NCBI GenBank assembly: GCA_019751755.1
Contig: JAIENA010000111.1
Span: 1 to 60,879 of the forward strand
DNA from: Burkholderiaceae bacterium
GTDB taxonomy: Bacteria; Pseudomonadota; Gammaproteobacteria; Burkholderiales; Burkholderiaceae_D
DNA: 60,879 nt
Direction of reading: 5' to 3'
Under the pieces are notes generated by a model. It saw only the letters and a list, made by a program, of their open reading frames with translations, was not told where the DNA came from and did not search any database. Below, in pieces: positions 1-13,929 of this stretch. Numbering within the stretch: position 1 is the first letter of the stretch; each line of letters starts with the position of its first letter. The position numbers were made by a program, and so were the translations under genes.

Positions 1-114
1 CGCGGCCACGCTACACGGCGACGGCGCCATGGTTTAGGGCACCGGGCGCGCCATCGATCACAGCACAGAAACCGCCATGGAACGCAGCGCCATCAGCGCA
101 TGCCGCTTACCGCT

Positions 115-918
115 TCATTCCCCCAGCAGCGCCGCCATCCGCGGCAACACCGCCTTGGCGTTGGCAGTCGTCACCGCCCTCACCTCACCCACGTCCATCC
201 CCCGTAACTGCGCCAATACCGCGCCGATGCGCGGCACCTGGTCCGGCGTATTGACGCCCGGGTGAATCCATGCCGGTGCGATATCGGGCGCATCGGTTTC
301 CATCACGATCGACGACAACGGCAACTCCGTGGCCAGGCGCCGGATCTGCAAGGCGCGGGTGAAGGTCAGGTTGCCGCCAAAACCCAGTTTAAAACCGACG
401 TCGATATAGCCCTGCGCCTGCTGGAAACTGCCATTGAAGGCATGGGCGATGCCGCCGTTCGGCGTGATCTGGCGCACATGCTTTAGCACCTGGTCTTGCG
501 ACTTGCGCACGTGCGTCAGCACCGGCAAGCCGAAATCGCGCGCGATGCGCAGTTGTTCGCGGAAAAACAGGATTTGCTTGTCGCGCATAGCTGGTTCCGC
601 CAGCAACGGAATAAAGAAATCGAGCCCGATTTCGCCGATGCCGATAAAGCGTGGATCGTCGACTGCCGCCGCCACCCGTTCGCGCAATACGGCCAAGTCA
701 TCCTGCGCCGCATGCGGCACGCAAATCGGGTGGATGCCCAGCGCATAGCAGGTGTTGGCGCGCTGCGCGGCCAGTTGCGCCACCGTCTGCAGGTTGCCCC
801 GGTCGATGGCGGGGATCACGATCATGCCGACATCCTGGCGCTGCGCGTCGTCGGCGACGTCGAGCGCACGCGCACCGAATTCGTGGGCGTCCAGGTGGCA
901 ATGGGTATCGATCCACAT
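115..918 (-). CDS. tatD: TatD family metal-dependent hydrolase (DNase)
   Basis: A TIM-barrel metallohydrolase of the TatD/YcfH family, which are cytoplasmic divalent-metal nucleases with 3'-5' DNase activity in characterised members. The N-terminal DTHCHLD motif supplies the HxH metal ligands; GIGEIGLDFF gives the conserved Glu, HVRK a later His, and TDAPD near the C-terminus the conserved Asp. At 267 residues it has the usual length. The ATG at 918 is preferred over a GTG at 924 because AGGAG lies seven bases before it. It sits 11 bases downstream of lolD on the same strand and is probably cotranscribed. The exact paralogue (tatD versus ycfH) cannot be decided from sequence alone. Confidence 0.9.
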   Translation of the reverse strand: MWIDTHCHLDAHEFGARALDVADDAQRQDVGMIVIPAIDRGNLQTVAQLAAQRANTCYALGIHPICVPHAAQDDLAVLRERVAAAVDDPRFIGIGEIGLDFFIPLLAEPAMRDKQILFFREQLRIARDFGLPVLTHVRKSQDQVLKHVRQITPNGGIAHAFNGSFQQAQGYIDVGFKLGFGGNLTFTRALQIRRLATELPLSSIVMETDAPDIAPAWIHPGVNTPDQVPRIGAVLAQLRGMDVGEVRAVTTANAKAVLPRMAALLGE

Positions 919-929
919 GGTCACACTCC

Positions 930-1628
930 TTATGCGTCCTGGCGCAACCCCTGGTCGGTCAGGCGCAGCACGCGGTCGCAGCGGCGCGCCAGTTCCACGT
1001 CGTGCGTGACGATGACAAAGGCGGTGCCCAGGGTGCGCGACAATTCCAGCATCAGGTCGAACACCTGTTCGGCCGTATGGTGATCGAGGTTGCCGGTCGG
1101 CTCGTCCGCCAGCACGCAGGCCGGCTGCGTCACCAAAGCGCGCGCCAGCGCCACGCGCTGCCGTTCGCCACCCGACAGTTCACCCGGCACGTGCGTCACG
1201 CGCGGCGCCAGGTTGACGCGCGCCAGGATCTTCTGCGCCTGTTCATGGGCGACGGCGCGCTTCATGCGCCGGATCATCAACGGCATGGCGACATTGTCCA
1301 GCGCCGAGAATTCCGGCAGCAAGTGGTGGAACTGATAGACAAAGCCCAGCTGCGCGTTGCGCAAGTCGCCGCGCGCCGCTTCCCCCAGGCTGGCAAAATC
1401 CTTGCCCAGCAGGGACACCATGCCGCTGCTCGGCGTATCGAGTCCGCCCAGCAGGTGCAGCAAGGTCGACTTGCCGGAACCGGAGGCGCCGATGATGGCG
1501 ACCCGTTCGCCGCGCCGCACGTCAAGGTCGATGCCGCGCAGCACAGGGACGGAATACGCGCCCTGCGTAAAAGTTTTACCGAGGCCGCGGCACGACAGTA
1601 CGACGGCGCCATTGTTGATGTCATTCAT
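930..1628 (-). CDS. lolD: Lipoprotein-releasing system ATP-binding protein LolD
   Basis: ATPase of the LolCDE ABC transporter, which extracts outer-membrane lipoproteins from the inner membrane and hands them to LolA. Walker A GASGSGKS is at residues 47-54, the signature LSGGERQR follows in the middle, and Walker B with D-loop reads [10 protein letters not shown]. The 232-residue length is typical. The gene overlaps the stop of the upstream permease gene by 8 bases, so translation is probably coupled and ATPase and permease are made together. Confidence 0.95.
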   Translation of the reverse strand: MNDINNGAVVLSCRGLGKTFTQGAYSVPVLRGIDLDVRRGERVAIIGASGSGKSTLLHLLGGLDTPSSGMVSLLGKDFASLGEAARGDLRNAQLGFVYQFHHLLPEFSALDNVAMPLMIRRMKRAVAHEQAQKILARVNLAPRVTHVPGELSGGERQRVALARALVTQPACVLADEPTGNLDHHTAEQVFDLMLELSRTLGTAFVIVTHDVELARRCDRVLRLTDQGLRQDA

Positions 1629-2886
1629 AGCGCAATGCCTCTGCAGGTTTTACACGGGCCGCCCACCAGCTGGGGTAAATCGTGGCCACGAAGGCCAGGA
1701 TCACGGACACGATGCCGATCCGGATCACGTCCGGCCAGCGCATGTCCGACGGCACGGTGCTGATGTAATAAATGTCTCGCGACAGGAATTGAATGCCCAA
1801 CATCCGTTCGATGAACGGCACGATGATGTCGATGTTTTGCGCCACCAGGACGCCGCCCAGCACCCCGGCCGCCGCGCCCATGACGCCGGCAATGCCGCCC
1901 TGGATCATAAAAATCTTCATGATCGAGCCCGGCGACGCGCCCAGTGTGCGCAGGATGGCGATGTCGGCCTGCTTGTCGGTCACCGTCATCACCAGCGTCG
2001 ACACCAGGTTGAACGCGGCCACCGCCACGATCAGCGCCAGCACGATGAACATCATGCGCTTTTCGGTCTGCACGGCGGCAAACCAGTTGGCGTTCAATTT
2101 GGACCAGTCACGCACCTGCAAGCCGCCGCCCATCATGGTTTTCAGCTCGTCGGCCACTTGCGGCGCGCGGTGCATGTCGGCCAGTTTCAGACGCAAGCCG
2201 GCCGGGCTGGACAGGCGCAGCATGCGCTGGGCATCCTCGATGTGGATGAACGCCATGCCGGCATCGAATTCCTGGTGCCCGGCCTGGAACACCCCGGCCA
2301 CCGTGAAGGCGCGCATGCGCGGCACAATACCGGCCGGCGTCACCGTGCCCTGGGCCAGCATCATGGTGACCTTGTCGCCGATATTGACTTGCAGCGCGCG
2401 CGCCAGGTCGATCCCCAGCACGATGCGGAATTCGCCCGGCTGCAGCGCATTGAAGCTGCCATAACGGATGCGGCCCGCCACGTCGGACACCTTCGGCTCT
2501 TCTGATGGCAGCACGCCGCGCACCACGGCGGGCCGCAGCGCCTCGGCGCCATGCTGCAGCATGGCCTGGGTTTCAACAAAGGGCGCCGCGCCCTTGACCT
2601 CCGGGTGTTTAAAAGCTTGCTGCGCACTGGCGCGCCAGTCCGGCATACCCGTGTCGGGCTCGAACACCTCGACATGCGCCAGCACCGACAGCATGCGGTC
2701 CGTGACTTCCTTCTGGAAGCCGTTCATCACCGACAGCACGATGATCAGCGCCGCCACGCCGAGCGCAATGCCGGCCAGCGAGATAAACGAGATGAACGAA
2801 ATAAACGAATTACGGCCACTGCGCCGCCCGGCGCGCGTGTAGCGCAAGCCAATCAGCCATTCATAGGGGAGATTCTTCAAGAACAT
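1621..2886 (-). CDS. LolC/LolE family lipoprotein-releasing permease, copy A
   Basis: Inner-membrane permease of the Lol system, 421 residues, with the FtsX/MacB architecture: one N-terminal membrane helix after the FEWL/YEWL-type start, a large periplasmic domain, then three C-terminal helices. The start at 2886 ([18 protein letters not shown]) is chosen because the open frame upstream of it runs back into the 3' end of the neighbouring permease gene. It ends KPAEALRYE. It is closely related to copy B immediately upstream: the N-terminal NSFISFIS block, the NANWFAAV block and the [13 protein letters not shown] block all match. Together the two could form a LolC/LolE-like heterodimer on the shared LolD ATPase. 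Confidence 0.9.
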   Translation of the reverse strand: MFLKNLPYEWLIGLRYTRAGRRSGRNSFISFISFISLAGIALGVAALIIVLSVMNGFQKEVTDRMLSVLAHVEVFEPDTGMPDWRASAQQAFKHPEVKGAAPFVETQAMLQHGAEALRPAVVRGVLPSEEPKVSDVAGRIRYGSFNALQPGEFRIVLGIDLARALQVNIGDKVTMMLAQGTVTPAGIVPRMRAFTVAGVFQAGHQEFDAGMAFIHIEDAQRMLRLSSPAGLRLKLADMHRAPQVADELKTMMGGGLQVRDWSKLNANWFAAVQTEKRMMFIVLALIVAVAAFNLVSTLVMTVTDKQADIAILRTLGASPGSIMKIFMIQGGIAGVMGAAAGVLGGVLVAQNIDIIVPFIERMLGIQFLSRDIYYISTVPSDMRWPDVIRIGIVSVILAFVATIYPSWWAARVKPAEALRYE

Positions 2887-2896
2887 ACGGGTCCCC

Positions 2897-4258
2897 TTAC
2901 TCGTAGCGCAGCGCGTCGGCTGGCTTGACTTTGGCCGCGCGCCAGCTGGGGTACAGCGTGGCGACGAACGCCAGGCCGACCGCCGTGGCGGCAATCGCGC
3001 CGACATCGCCCCAGCGCAGGTCGGACGGCACCGCGCTGATAAAATAAATATCCTTGGACAGGAATTTCATGCCCAGCAGGCGCTCGATGGCCGGCACGAT
3101 CACGTCCACATTCAGCGCCAGCAACACGCCACCGGCCACGCCCAATGCCGTTCCCAGCACGCCCACCAGCGCGCCCTGCACCATGAAGATCTTCATGATC
3201 GACGCCGGCGATGCGCCCAGGGTGCGCAGGATGGCGATGTCGGCCTGCTTGTCGGTCACCGTCATCACCAGCGTCGCCACCAGGTTGAAGGCGGCGACAG
3301 CAATGATCAGCGTCAGGATAATGAACATCATGTTCTTTTGGGTGTGCACGGCGGCAAACCAGTTGGCGTTCAATTGCGACCAGTCGCGCACCAGCATGCC
3401 GCCCGCCATCATTTGCTTGAGTTCGGCCGCCACCGCGGGCGCGCGCTGGGTGTCGGCCACGCGCAGGCGCAGGCCGAACGGGCCGTCAAAGCCCAGCAGG
3501 CGTTCGCCATCTTCCAGCGCAATGTACGCCAGGCCGGAATCAAATTCATTGTGGCCCGCTTCAAACGTGCCCACCACCGTGAACATGCGCATCGACGGCG
3601 CGGCGTTCAACGCCGCGGCCGGATTGGCGCCGCTTTGCGCCAGCGCCATGGCGACTTTGCCGCCGACCGTGACTTCCAGCGCCTTGGCCAGTTCCACGCC
3701 CAGCACGATGTTGTAGGAACCGGGCCGCAAGCCATCGAAGCTGCCCTGTTTGGCCAGGTGCGTGACACCGGACACCTTGGCTTCATATTCAGGCAGGATG
3801 GCGCGCACGATGGCGGGCCGCAACTTGTCGCTGCCGTGCACCAGCATGGCCTGGGTTTCCACGAACGGCGCGGCCGCCTGCACTTCCTTGTGCCGCGCCG
3901 CCTGGCGCGCCACCGCCTGCCAGTCCTGCATGCCACCGCCCCGCACGTCATACATTTCAATGTGCGCCAGCACCGACAGCATGCGCTCCGTGACTTCCTT
4001 CTGGAAGCCGTTATAGACCGACAAGACCACGATCAGCGCCGCCACGCCCAGCGCGATGCCGGCCATGGAAATGGCCGAAATAAAGGAAATAAAACTGTTG
4101 CGGCCACTGCGCTTGCCGGCGCGCGTATAGCGCAGGCCAACCAGCCACTCAAACGGCAGATTCGCTGGCTTGCGCGGTTTGGCGGTGTTGGCGGTGTTGG
4201 CGGTATTGCCATTATTGCCATTGTTGCCAATGTTGCCGGTACTGCTGGGTGAAGTCAT
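2897..4258 (-). CDS. LolC/LolE family lipoprotein-releasing permease, copy B
   Basis: Second tandem LolC/E-type permease, 453 residues, first gene of the copy B - copy A - lolD - tatD cluster, with only 10 bases between the two permease genes. It has the same FtsX-type topology and the same conserved blocks as copy A, ending KPADALRYE. It differs by an extra N-terminal stretch of about 30 residues rich in Asn, Gly, Thr and Ala (repeats of GNN and NTA) before the FEWLVGLRYTR start shared with copy A. That extension is encoded by a 9-base tandem repeat and looks cytoplasmic and disordered. Which copy corresponds to LolC and which to LolE cannot be told here. Confidence 0.9.
   Translation of the reverse strand: MTSPSSTGNIGNNGNNGNTANTANTAKPRKPANLPFEWLVGLRYTRAGKRSGRNSFISFISAISMAGIALGVAALIVVLSVYNGFQKEVTERMLSVLAHIEMYDVRGGGMQDWQAVARQAARHKEVQAAAPFVETQAMLVHGSDKLRPAIVRAILPEYEAKVSGVTHLAKQGSFDGLRPGSYNIVLGVELAKALEVTVGGKVAMALAQSGANPAAALNAAPSMRMFTVVGTFEAGHNEFDSGLAYIALEDGERLLGFDGPFGLRLRVADTQRAPAVAAELKQMMAGGMLVRDWSQLNANWFAAVHTQKNMMFIILTLIIAVAAFNLVATLVMTVTDKQADIAILRTLGASPASIMKIFMVQGALVGVLGTALGVAGGVLLALNVDVIVPAIERLLGMKFLSKDIYFISAVPSDLRWGDVGAIAATAVGLAFVATLYPSWRAAKVKPADALRYE
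4182..4239. repeat. 9-base tandem repeat array inside the 5' end of permease copy B
   Basis: About six degenerate 9-base units, beginning gcggtgttg twice, then gcggtattg, ccattattg, ccattgttg and ccaatgttg. In the leftward reading frame each unit is three codons, giving the NTA/GNN repeats of the permease N-terminus, so slippage would add or remove triplets without breaking the frame. Confidence 0.85.
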
Positions 4259-4373
4259 GGGACCCGGTCAAAAACAGAATGAGCCCGAATTTTGCCACAT
4301 TGGCAGGGTTTCATGCGTGAAACAGGTAACCTTGCGGCCATCGCGCTGGTCCGCTGCGGTAAAATGACCGGCT

Positions 4374-5405
4374 ATGAAGCAGCTTACCGTCGTCGTCCCC
4401 CACGCGCTGATCCCCACCGAACTTGCCAAAGACCTGACCCGCGCCTATAGCGCGCCGGCCTTGGCCATGTTGCTCGGCAGGCATTCCAGCCGCACCGTCA
4501 CTGTCACCGAGCCGGATGCCCGGCTGTTGCCGCATGAAGCCCGGCTGGCGCAGCGCCTGACCGGCGTTGCCGGCGACCAGCCGCCGCTGGCGCATGCCGC
4601 CATGCGCGCGCTGGGCGTGCCGGCGCAGGAAGGCTGGTGGTTCATCGTCCATCCGGTGCACCTGGCGCTGGCCCGCACCCACATGGTGCTGGGCGACCCG
4701 CGCAAGCTGCAGCTGGACGAGGCCGACGCGCGCGCGCTGTTCGATTGCGCGAAACCGTATTTCGACGAAGTGGGTAAAACCCTGCTGTATGGCGACGCCA
4801 ACACCTGGTTTATGCGCGCCGACGACTGGCGCGGCATGCGCACCGCGTCGCCCGATGCTGCGGTCGGTGAAAACCTGGCCGACTGGATGCCGGACGGCCC
4901 CGCCAAGCGCGATTTCCGCAAGCTGCAAAATGAAGTGCAAATGCTGTGGCATGCGCAGGCCGTCAACGCCGCCCGGGAACAACGCGGGCTGGTGCCCGTC
5001 AATTCGTTCTGGATGTGGGGTGGCGCCGAAGACACACCGGCCGCCTTGCCGAAAATGGCTGAACTGGCCGAGGTGGCGTGCCTGCCATGGCTATCGGTGC
5101 TGGCCACGCCGGCGCTGCGCGACACCGACATTGGCACCGTGCTGGCGCGCCCGCACGACACCATCACCGTGCTGGGCGCCGCCCTGCCCTCCGGCAAGGA
5201 GGCCGACTGGTCGGCATGGCTGATGCAGATGCAGCAACTGGAACAGCAATGGTTCGCGCCGCTGCTCGATGCAATGCGCGACGGCAACGTTAAAACCCTC
5301 GAACTGGTGCTGACCAGCCGCACCCAGACCGTGACGTACACCATCACCAAAGGGGCCTTGCGCAAATTCTGGCGCAGCCCTTCCCTGGAAGGGATGATCG
5401 CATGA
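4374..5405 (+). CDS. RpfE-like conserved protein upstream of recJ
   Basis: A 343-residue soluble protein of a family conserved in beta- and gammaproteobacteria directly before recJ. In Xanthomonas the equivalent neighbour of recJ is called rpfE; homologues are variously annotated as regulatory protein or phosphoglycerate-mutase-like. The sequence shows an N-terminal VVVPHALIP strand, a central WFMRADDW block and NSFWMWGGAE, which is reminiscent of alkaline-phosphatase-superfamily phosphomutases, but no complete metal-binding set was identified. It overlaps recJ by four bases (ATGA), so the two are translationally coupled. The biochemical role is unknown. Confidence 0.65.
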   Translation: MKQLTVVVPHALIPTELAKDLTRAYSAPALAMLLGRHSSRTVTVTEPDARLLPHEARLAQRLTGVAGDQPPLAHAAMRALGVPAQEGWWFIVHPVHLALARTHMVLGDPRKLQLDEADARALFDCAKPYFDEVGKTLLYGDANTWFMRADDWRGMRTASPDAAVGENLADWMPDGPAKRDFRKLQNEVQMLWHAQAVNAAREQRGLVPVNSFWMWGGAEDTPAALPKMAELAEVACLPWLSVLATPALRDTDIGTVLARPHDTITVLGAALPSGKEADWSAWLMQMQQLEQQWFAPLLDAMRDGNVKTLELVLTSRTQTVTYTITKGALRKFWRSPSLEGMIA

Positions 5406-7096
5406 CCCGCATCGCCATTCGTCCTATTCCGTTCCGCGCCTCGGAAGTGCTGCGCCAGGGCGGCATCCATCCGGTGCTGGCGCGCCTGTTCGCGGCGCGC
5501 GGACTGGCTGACCCGAAGGAATTATCCAGTGAACTGGGCGCGCTGACGCCGCCAGGCGGCCTGCTGCATATCGACAAGGCCGCCGTGTTCTTGGCCGATG
5601 CGATTGCCGCAAATAAACGCATGGTGATCGTGGCCGACTATGACTGTGATGGCGCCACCGCCTGCGCGGTGGCGCTGCGCGGTTTGCGCCAACTGGGCGC
5701 GCAGGTCGATTTCATTGTGCCCAACCGCTTTGAATACGGTTACGGCCTGACGCCGGAAATCGTCGAACTGACGGCACGGGAAAAGCAGCCGGACATCATC
5801 ATCACGGTCGATAACGGCATTGCCAGCGTGGACGGGGTGGCCGAGGCCAACCGGCGCGGCATCGAAGTGGTGGTCACCGACCACCACTTGCCGGGCGATA
5901 CGCTGCCGGACGCGCGCGTGATCGTCAACCCCAACCAGCCGGCATGCGGCTTCCCCAGCAAGCACCTGGCCGGCGTCGGCGTGATGTTTTATGTATTGCT
6001 GGCGTTGCGCGCGGAACTGCGCCAGCGCGGCGTGTTCGACGCCGCCAGCCAGCCCAAGCTGATTGAATTGCTGGACCTGGTGGCGCTCGGCACCGTGGCC
6101 GACGTGGTGAAACTCGACACCAACAACCGCATCCTGGTGGCGCAGGGACTCAAACGCATGCGCGCCGGCGCCATGCACCCGGGCGTGTCCGCCCTGTTCC
6201 GGGTGGCGGGCCGCCAGGCGCGCAGTGCCACGCCGTTCGACCTGGGCTTCGCGCTCGGTCCGCGCCTGAACGCGGCGGGCCGGCTGGAAGACATGTCGCT
6301 GGGGATTGAATGCCTGATCACCGACGACGAAGACCGGGCCTGGGCGCTGGCGCAGCAACTCAATGAAATCAACCTGAAACGGCGCGAAATCGAAGCCGAC
6401 ATGCAAGACACGGCGCTGCTGCACCTCGACACCTTCGAGCCGGCCAACAGCAGCACCATCGCGGTGTTCGACGCGTCGTGGCACCAGGGCGTGATCGGCA
6501 TCGTGGCGTCGCGCCTGAAAGAAAAATTCTACCGCCCCACCATCACGTTCGCGCCGGCCGGCGATGGCTGGCTGAAAGGCTCCGGGCGCTCGATCCCCGG
6601 TTTCCATTTACGCGATGCGCTCGACCTGGTATCGAAAAAAGCGCCCAGCCTGATCGACAAGTTCGGCGGCCACGCGATGGCGGCCGGCCTGACCATCCGC
6701 GCCGAGGCGTTTGACGCGTTCTGCGCCGCGTTTGAGTCGGTCGGCCGGGTCTGGCTGTCGGAAGCCCAACTGGAACGCGTGGTGGAAACCGACGGCCCAC
6801 TGGAAGACGACTGCTACAGCACCCAATTCATCGCGCTGATGGATGGCCAGGTCTGGGGCCAGGGCTTCGCGCCGCCGGTGTTTTGCGACGAATTCCGCGT
6901 GGTCAGCCAGCGCATCCTGAAGGAACGCCATTTAAAGCTGCTGCTGGAGAAAAACGGCCTGCGCTACGATGCGATCTGGTTCGGCCACACCGATGCGCTG
7001 GGCGACCGGGCGCGCGTGGCGTTCCGGCTCGATGCCAATGAATATAACGGGGTGACGCGGGTGCAATTGCTGGTGGAGCATGCGGAGCCGGTGTAA
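5402..7096 (+). CDS. recJ: Single-stranded-DNA-specific exonuclease RecJ
   Basis: 5'-3' single-strand DNA exonuclease acting in RecF-pathway recombination, mismatch repair and base excision. The DHH phosphoesterase core is clear: ADYDCDG with acidic residues at 79, 81 and 83, DNGI at about 138, and TDHHLPG with Asp160-His161-His162. The DHHA1 region shows LGPRLNAAGRLEDM and GGHAMAAGL, and a C-terminal OB-like domain completes 564 residues, the usual size. The ATG overlaps the upstream stop as ATGA, indicating translational coupling with the rpfE-like gene. Confidence 0.95.
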   Translation: MTRIAIRPIPFRASEVLRQGGIHPVLARLFAARGLADPKELSSELGALTPPGGLLHIDKAAVFLADAIAANKRMVIVADYDCDGATACAVALRGLRQLGAQVDFIVPNRFEYGYGLTPEIVELTAREKQPDIIITVDNGIASVDGVAEANRRGIEVVVTDHHLPGDTLPDARVIVNPNQPACGFPSKHLAGVGVMFYVLLALRAELRQRGVFDAASQPKLIELLDLVALGTVADVVKLDTNNRILVAQGLKRMRAGAMHPGVSALFRVAGRQARSATPFDLGFALGPRLNAAGRLEDMSLGIECLITDDEDRAWALAQQLNEINLKRREIEADMQDTALLHLDTFEPANSSTIAVFDASWHQGVIGIVASRLKEKFYRPTITFAPAGDGWLKGSGRSIPGFHLRDALDLVSKKAPSLIDKFGGHAMAAGLTIRAEAFDAFCAAFESVGRVWLSEAQLERVVETDGPLEDDCYSTQFIALMDGQVWGQGFAPPVFCDEFRVVSQRILKERHLKLLLEKNGLRYDAIWFGHTDALGDRARVAFRLDANEYNGVTRVQLLVEHAEPV

Positions 7097-7121
7097 CGTC
7101 GCCGTCCGGATCACTTGACCG

Positions 7122-8528
7122 TTACACCAGCGCGTGGGGAGCGCCGAACGACTCGGGCCGCCGCGCCAGCAAATGCGACAGCCGTTGCAGCCCCGCCTGC
7201 AAGCGCCCCCGGTCTTTGATGCTGCCCAGCGAGATCCGAATCGCATTCACGCATTCGGCGCCGATGGCAAACGCGTCCGCCGGTGTGACCGCAATGCCCT
7301 CGCGCTGGGCCGCATGCGCAAGCTGCGTGGCGTTCCAGTACGACGGCAACGCGAGCCATACATGCAGGCCGTCTCCGGCGCCGCTATAGCGTCCCGCCAG
7401 GATATCGCGCGCCATCCGATGGCGCAGGCGCGCCTCCTTGCGTATGCCTTCCATCAATCTCGCGGCCGAACCATCGAGTATCCATTGGGTGGCCAGGGCG
7501 GCCGTCAACGGCGCGGCCATCAGGGCGAAAGAGCGCAGCGCGACCAGGAAACGTTCGCGTTGCTGCGGGTCGGTTAGGCGCACGAAGGCGACCCGCAGGC
7601 CCGGTGTCAGGCATTTCGACAGCGTGGCGATGTAGACCACCTGGTCCGGCGCAAAGGTGGCAATCGGTGGTGGCGGAGCATCGGCCAGCAGCCAGTAGGG
7701 ATCGTCCTCGACGATGCGCAACTGGCAGCGCTGCGCGATGCTGGCGAGCGCCTTGCGGCGCTGTGGCGGCATGGTGACGGCGGTCGGATTGTGCAAGGTC
7801 GGATTCAGGTAGAGCAACGCGGGCCGGTGCTGGCGGCACGCTTGCTCGAGCAGCTCGGGCACCATGCCGTGCTCGTCCGCCGGCACCGCAATCAGGCGCC
7901 GCCCGAATTGCGTCGCCGCCGCGCGCAAGCCGGGATAACTACTGGGTTCGGCCAGGATCACATCGCCGGGCGCCGTCAGCGCCAGCATCAAGGCGGCAAT
8001 CGCCGCTTGCGCCCCGGGACAGACGAGCACTTGCCGGGCATCGAGTTGGCCCAACATCGGTTCGAGCCATCGCGCGCCCGCCCTGCGGTCGGCGTCGCTG
8101 CCACCGGCCAGATGGTACGTCATCAGCAATTCGTTATTCGCCCCCATCAGGACCTGGGCCAAACCCTGTTTCAACAGATCGTCGAAGTCGACGCCGTCCG
8201 GCGGTGGCGGGGTATTCATGCTCAGGTCGAGGACGGCCGTCAATTCGACCTTCGGCGCCGCGACATAGGTGCCGCGCGCGCCGCGCCCCTCCAGCAGGTT
8301 GCGGCGCCGGGCTTCATCGTAGGCGCGCGTGACCGTCGTCAGGTCGACCTCCAGTTGCGCCGCCAACTGGCGCTGCGGCGGCAAACGGTCACCCGGCTTC
8401 AGCACCCCGTCCGCCATCGCTGCCTGCAACGCATCGGCAATCTGCAGGAAACGGGGCCCCTTATTCCCGGCCAATCGCGGCAACCATATGGCCGAAGGTG
8501 CATCTTGCATGGTTGTCAACTGGGACAT
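7122..8528 (-). CDS. MocR/PdxR-type GntR regulator with aminotransferase-like domain
   Basis: A fusion of an N-terminal GntR winged helix-turn-helix (about residues 25-90, with DRLPPQRQLAAQLEVDLTTV) to a fold-type I PLP-dependent aminotransferase domain (about 110-468). The predicted PLP-binding lysine is K305 in TLSKCLTPG, and the LNPTLHNPT block before it is typical of this family. Such proteins usually act as transcription factors that bind PLP and often an amino-acid ligand, not as enzymes. It diverges from the small membrane protein gene starting 104 bases away; MocR regulators often control the divergent neighbour, but the ligand and target here are inferences only. Confidence 0.88.
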   Translation of the reverse strand: MSQLTTMQDAPSAIWLPRLAGNKGPRFLQIADALQAAMADGVLKPGDRLPPQRQLAAQLEVDLTTVTRAYDEARRRNLLEGRGARGTYVAAPKVELTAVLDLSMNTPPPPDGVDFDDLLKQGLAQVLMGANNELLMTYHLAGGSDADRRAGARWLEPMLGQLDARQVLVCPGAQAAIAALMLALTAPGDVILAEPSSYPGLRAAATQFGRRLIAVPADEHGMVPELLEQACRQHRPALLYLNPTLHNPTAVTMPPQRRKALASIAQRCQLRIVEDDPYWLLADAPPPPIATFAPDQVVYIATLSKCLTPGLRVAFVRLTDPQQRERFLVALRSFALMAAPLTAALATQWILDGSAARLMEGIRKEARLRHRMARDILAGRYSGAGDGLHVWLALPSYWNATQLAHAAQREGIAVTPADAFAIGAECVNAIRISLGSIKDRGRLQAGLQRLSHLLARRPESFGAPHALV

Positions 8529-8632
8529 TTTGTCTCGATGTATGGAAATTGCTTTTAGGTAGTATGACTCAGGACGTGCAGTGGCAGCACTGGATGCCGT
8601 GTCAAGTAATCATCTGGAAAATACAAATAATC

Positions 8633-8878
8633 ATGGAATGGACCCCGGTAATCTTCGTGACGTTCAAGCTGCTCGTGCTCGGCATTGGCATGTTCTTCGC
8701 CATCAAGTGGCATTACGACCAAGGCAAGAAGAGCAGGAAAGTGATCGAGGAGGAATTGCGTGTCGTGCTGCGTGCGAGCGCCAAGGTGATCGTCATTTTT
8801 ATCGTGGCGTTGCTGGGCGTGGGGTTCGTCACCTTCCTGCTGGCCAAGGCGCTCGGCATGGACTTGAACCTCTCCTGA
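8633..8878 (+). CDS. Small two-helix membrane protein
   Basis: An 81-residue protein of unknown function. It begins MEWTPVIFVTFKLL and contains two hydrophobic segments (about residues 5-22 and 48-74) joined by a short charged stretch (HYDQGKKSRKVIEEEL). A longer in-frame ATG exists at 8498, but the upstream part overlaps the start of the divergent MocR gene and has no membrane-protein character, so the internal ATG at 8633 is preferred. No enzymatic motif is visible. It stands alone between the MocR regulator and def. Confidence 0.7.
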   Translation: MEWTPVIFVTFKLLVLGIGMFFAIKWHYDQGKKSRKVIEEELRVVLRASAKVIVIFIVALLGVGFVTFLLAKALGMDLNLS

Positions 8879-8983
8879 AGACCAGCAACAGTGGGCCGCG
8901 ATCCCCTGATCGCGACCACATCGCGGCAACGGCCGGCGGCTGGCGGCTGACGGCTGGCGCAGACTTAAGCGCGCCGGGCGAAT

Positions 8984-9520
8984 TCAGTCGTCATCGTTCG
9001 GATCGAGTTCCGGGAACATCACCGCCGTGAAGCCGAACTTGCTGAAATCCTTGATCCGCATCGGATACAACATGCCGTGCAAATGATCGACCTCGTGCTG
9101 CACCACGCGCGCATGGAAGCCTTCGGCATCGCGCACAATGCGCTGGCCCAGTTGGTCAAAACCTTCGTAATGCAGTTGCGTATAGCGTGGCACGCTGCCG
9201 CGCAGGCCGGGTACCGACAAACAGCCTTCGAACGCTTCTTCCTGCGCGTCCGACAACGGCGTCAGCACCGGATTGATCAACACGGTTTCAGGCACTTGCG
9301 GCGCGTCCGGGTAGCGCGGGTTGTGTTTGAAGCCGTAAATCACCAGCTGCAAATTGACGCCGATTTGCGGCGCGGCCAGGCCGGCGCCATTGGCCGCATG
9401 CATGGTGTCGAACATGTCGGCGATCAGCGCGTGCAATTCCGGCGTATCAAATTGCGTCACCGGCTCGGCCACGCGCAGCAGGCGCGGGTCACCCATTTTC
9501 AAGATCTCACGGACTGCCAT
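8984..9520 (-). CDS. def: Peptide deformylase
   Basis: Removes the N-formyl group from nascent proteins in a metal-dependent reaction. All three family motifs are present: [10 protein letters not shown] at residues 45-54, EGCLS with metal ligand Cys100, and QHEVDH with ligands His142 and His146 and catalytic Glu143. The length is 178 residues, with an acidic tail (DPNDDD). It starts two bases after galU and is the last gene of the leftward smc-zipA-ligA-galU-def block, not the more common def-fmt pair, so it may be one of several deformylases in the genome. Confidence 0.95.
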   Translation of the reverse strand: MAVREILKMGDPRLLRVAEPVTQFDTPELHALIADMFDTMHAANGAGLAAPQIGVNLQLVIYGFKHNPRYPDAPQVPETVLINPVLTPLSDAQEEAFEGCLSVPGLRGSVPRYTQLHYEGFDQLGQRIVRDAEGFHARVVQHEVDHLHGMLYPMRIKDFSKFGFTAVMFPELDPNDDD

Positions 9521-9522
9521 GC

Positions 9523-13925
<4,403 letters not shown>

Positions 13926-13929
<4 letters not shown>

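Noticed and set aside
1..114. Possible gene end or start at the left edge
   Set aside because: Only very short frames are present; nothing recognisable on either strand.
651..2505. Long rightward open frames opposite tatD, lolD and the first permease
   Set aside because: They are Arg/His/Pro-rich shadows of well-recognised genes on the other strand.
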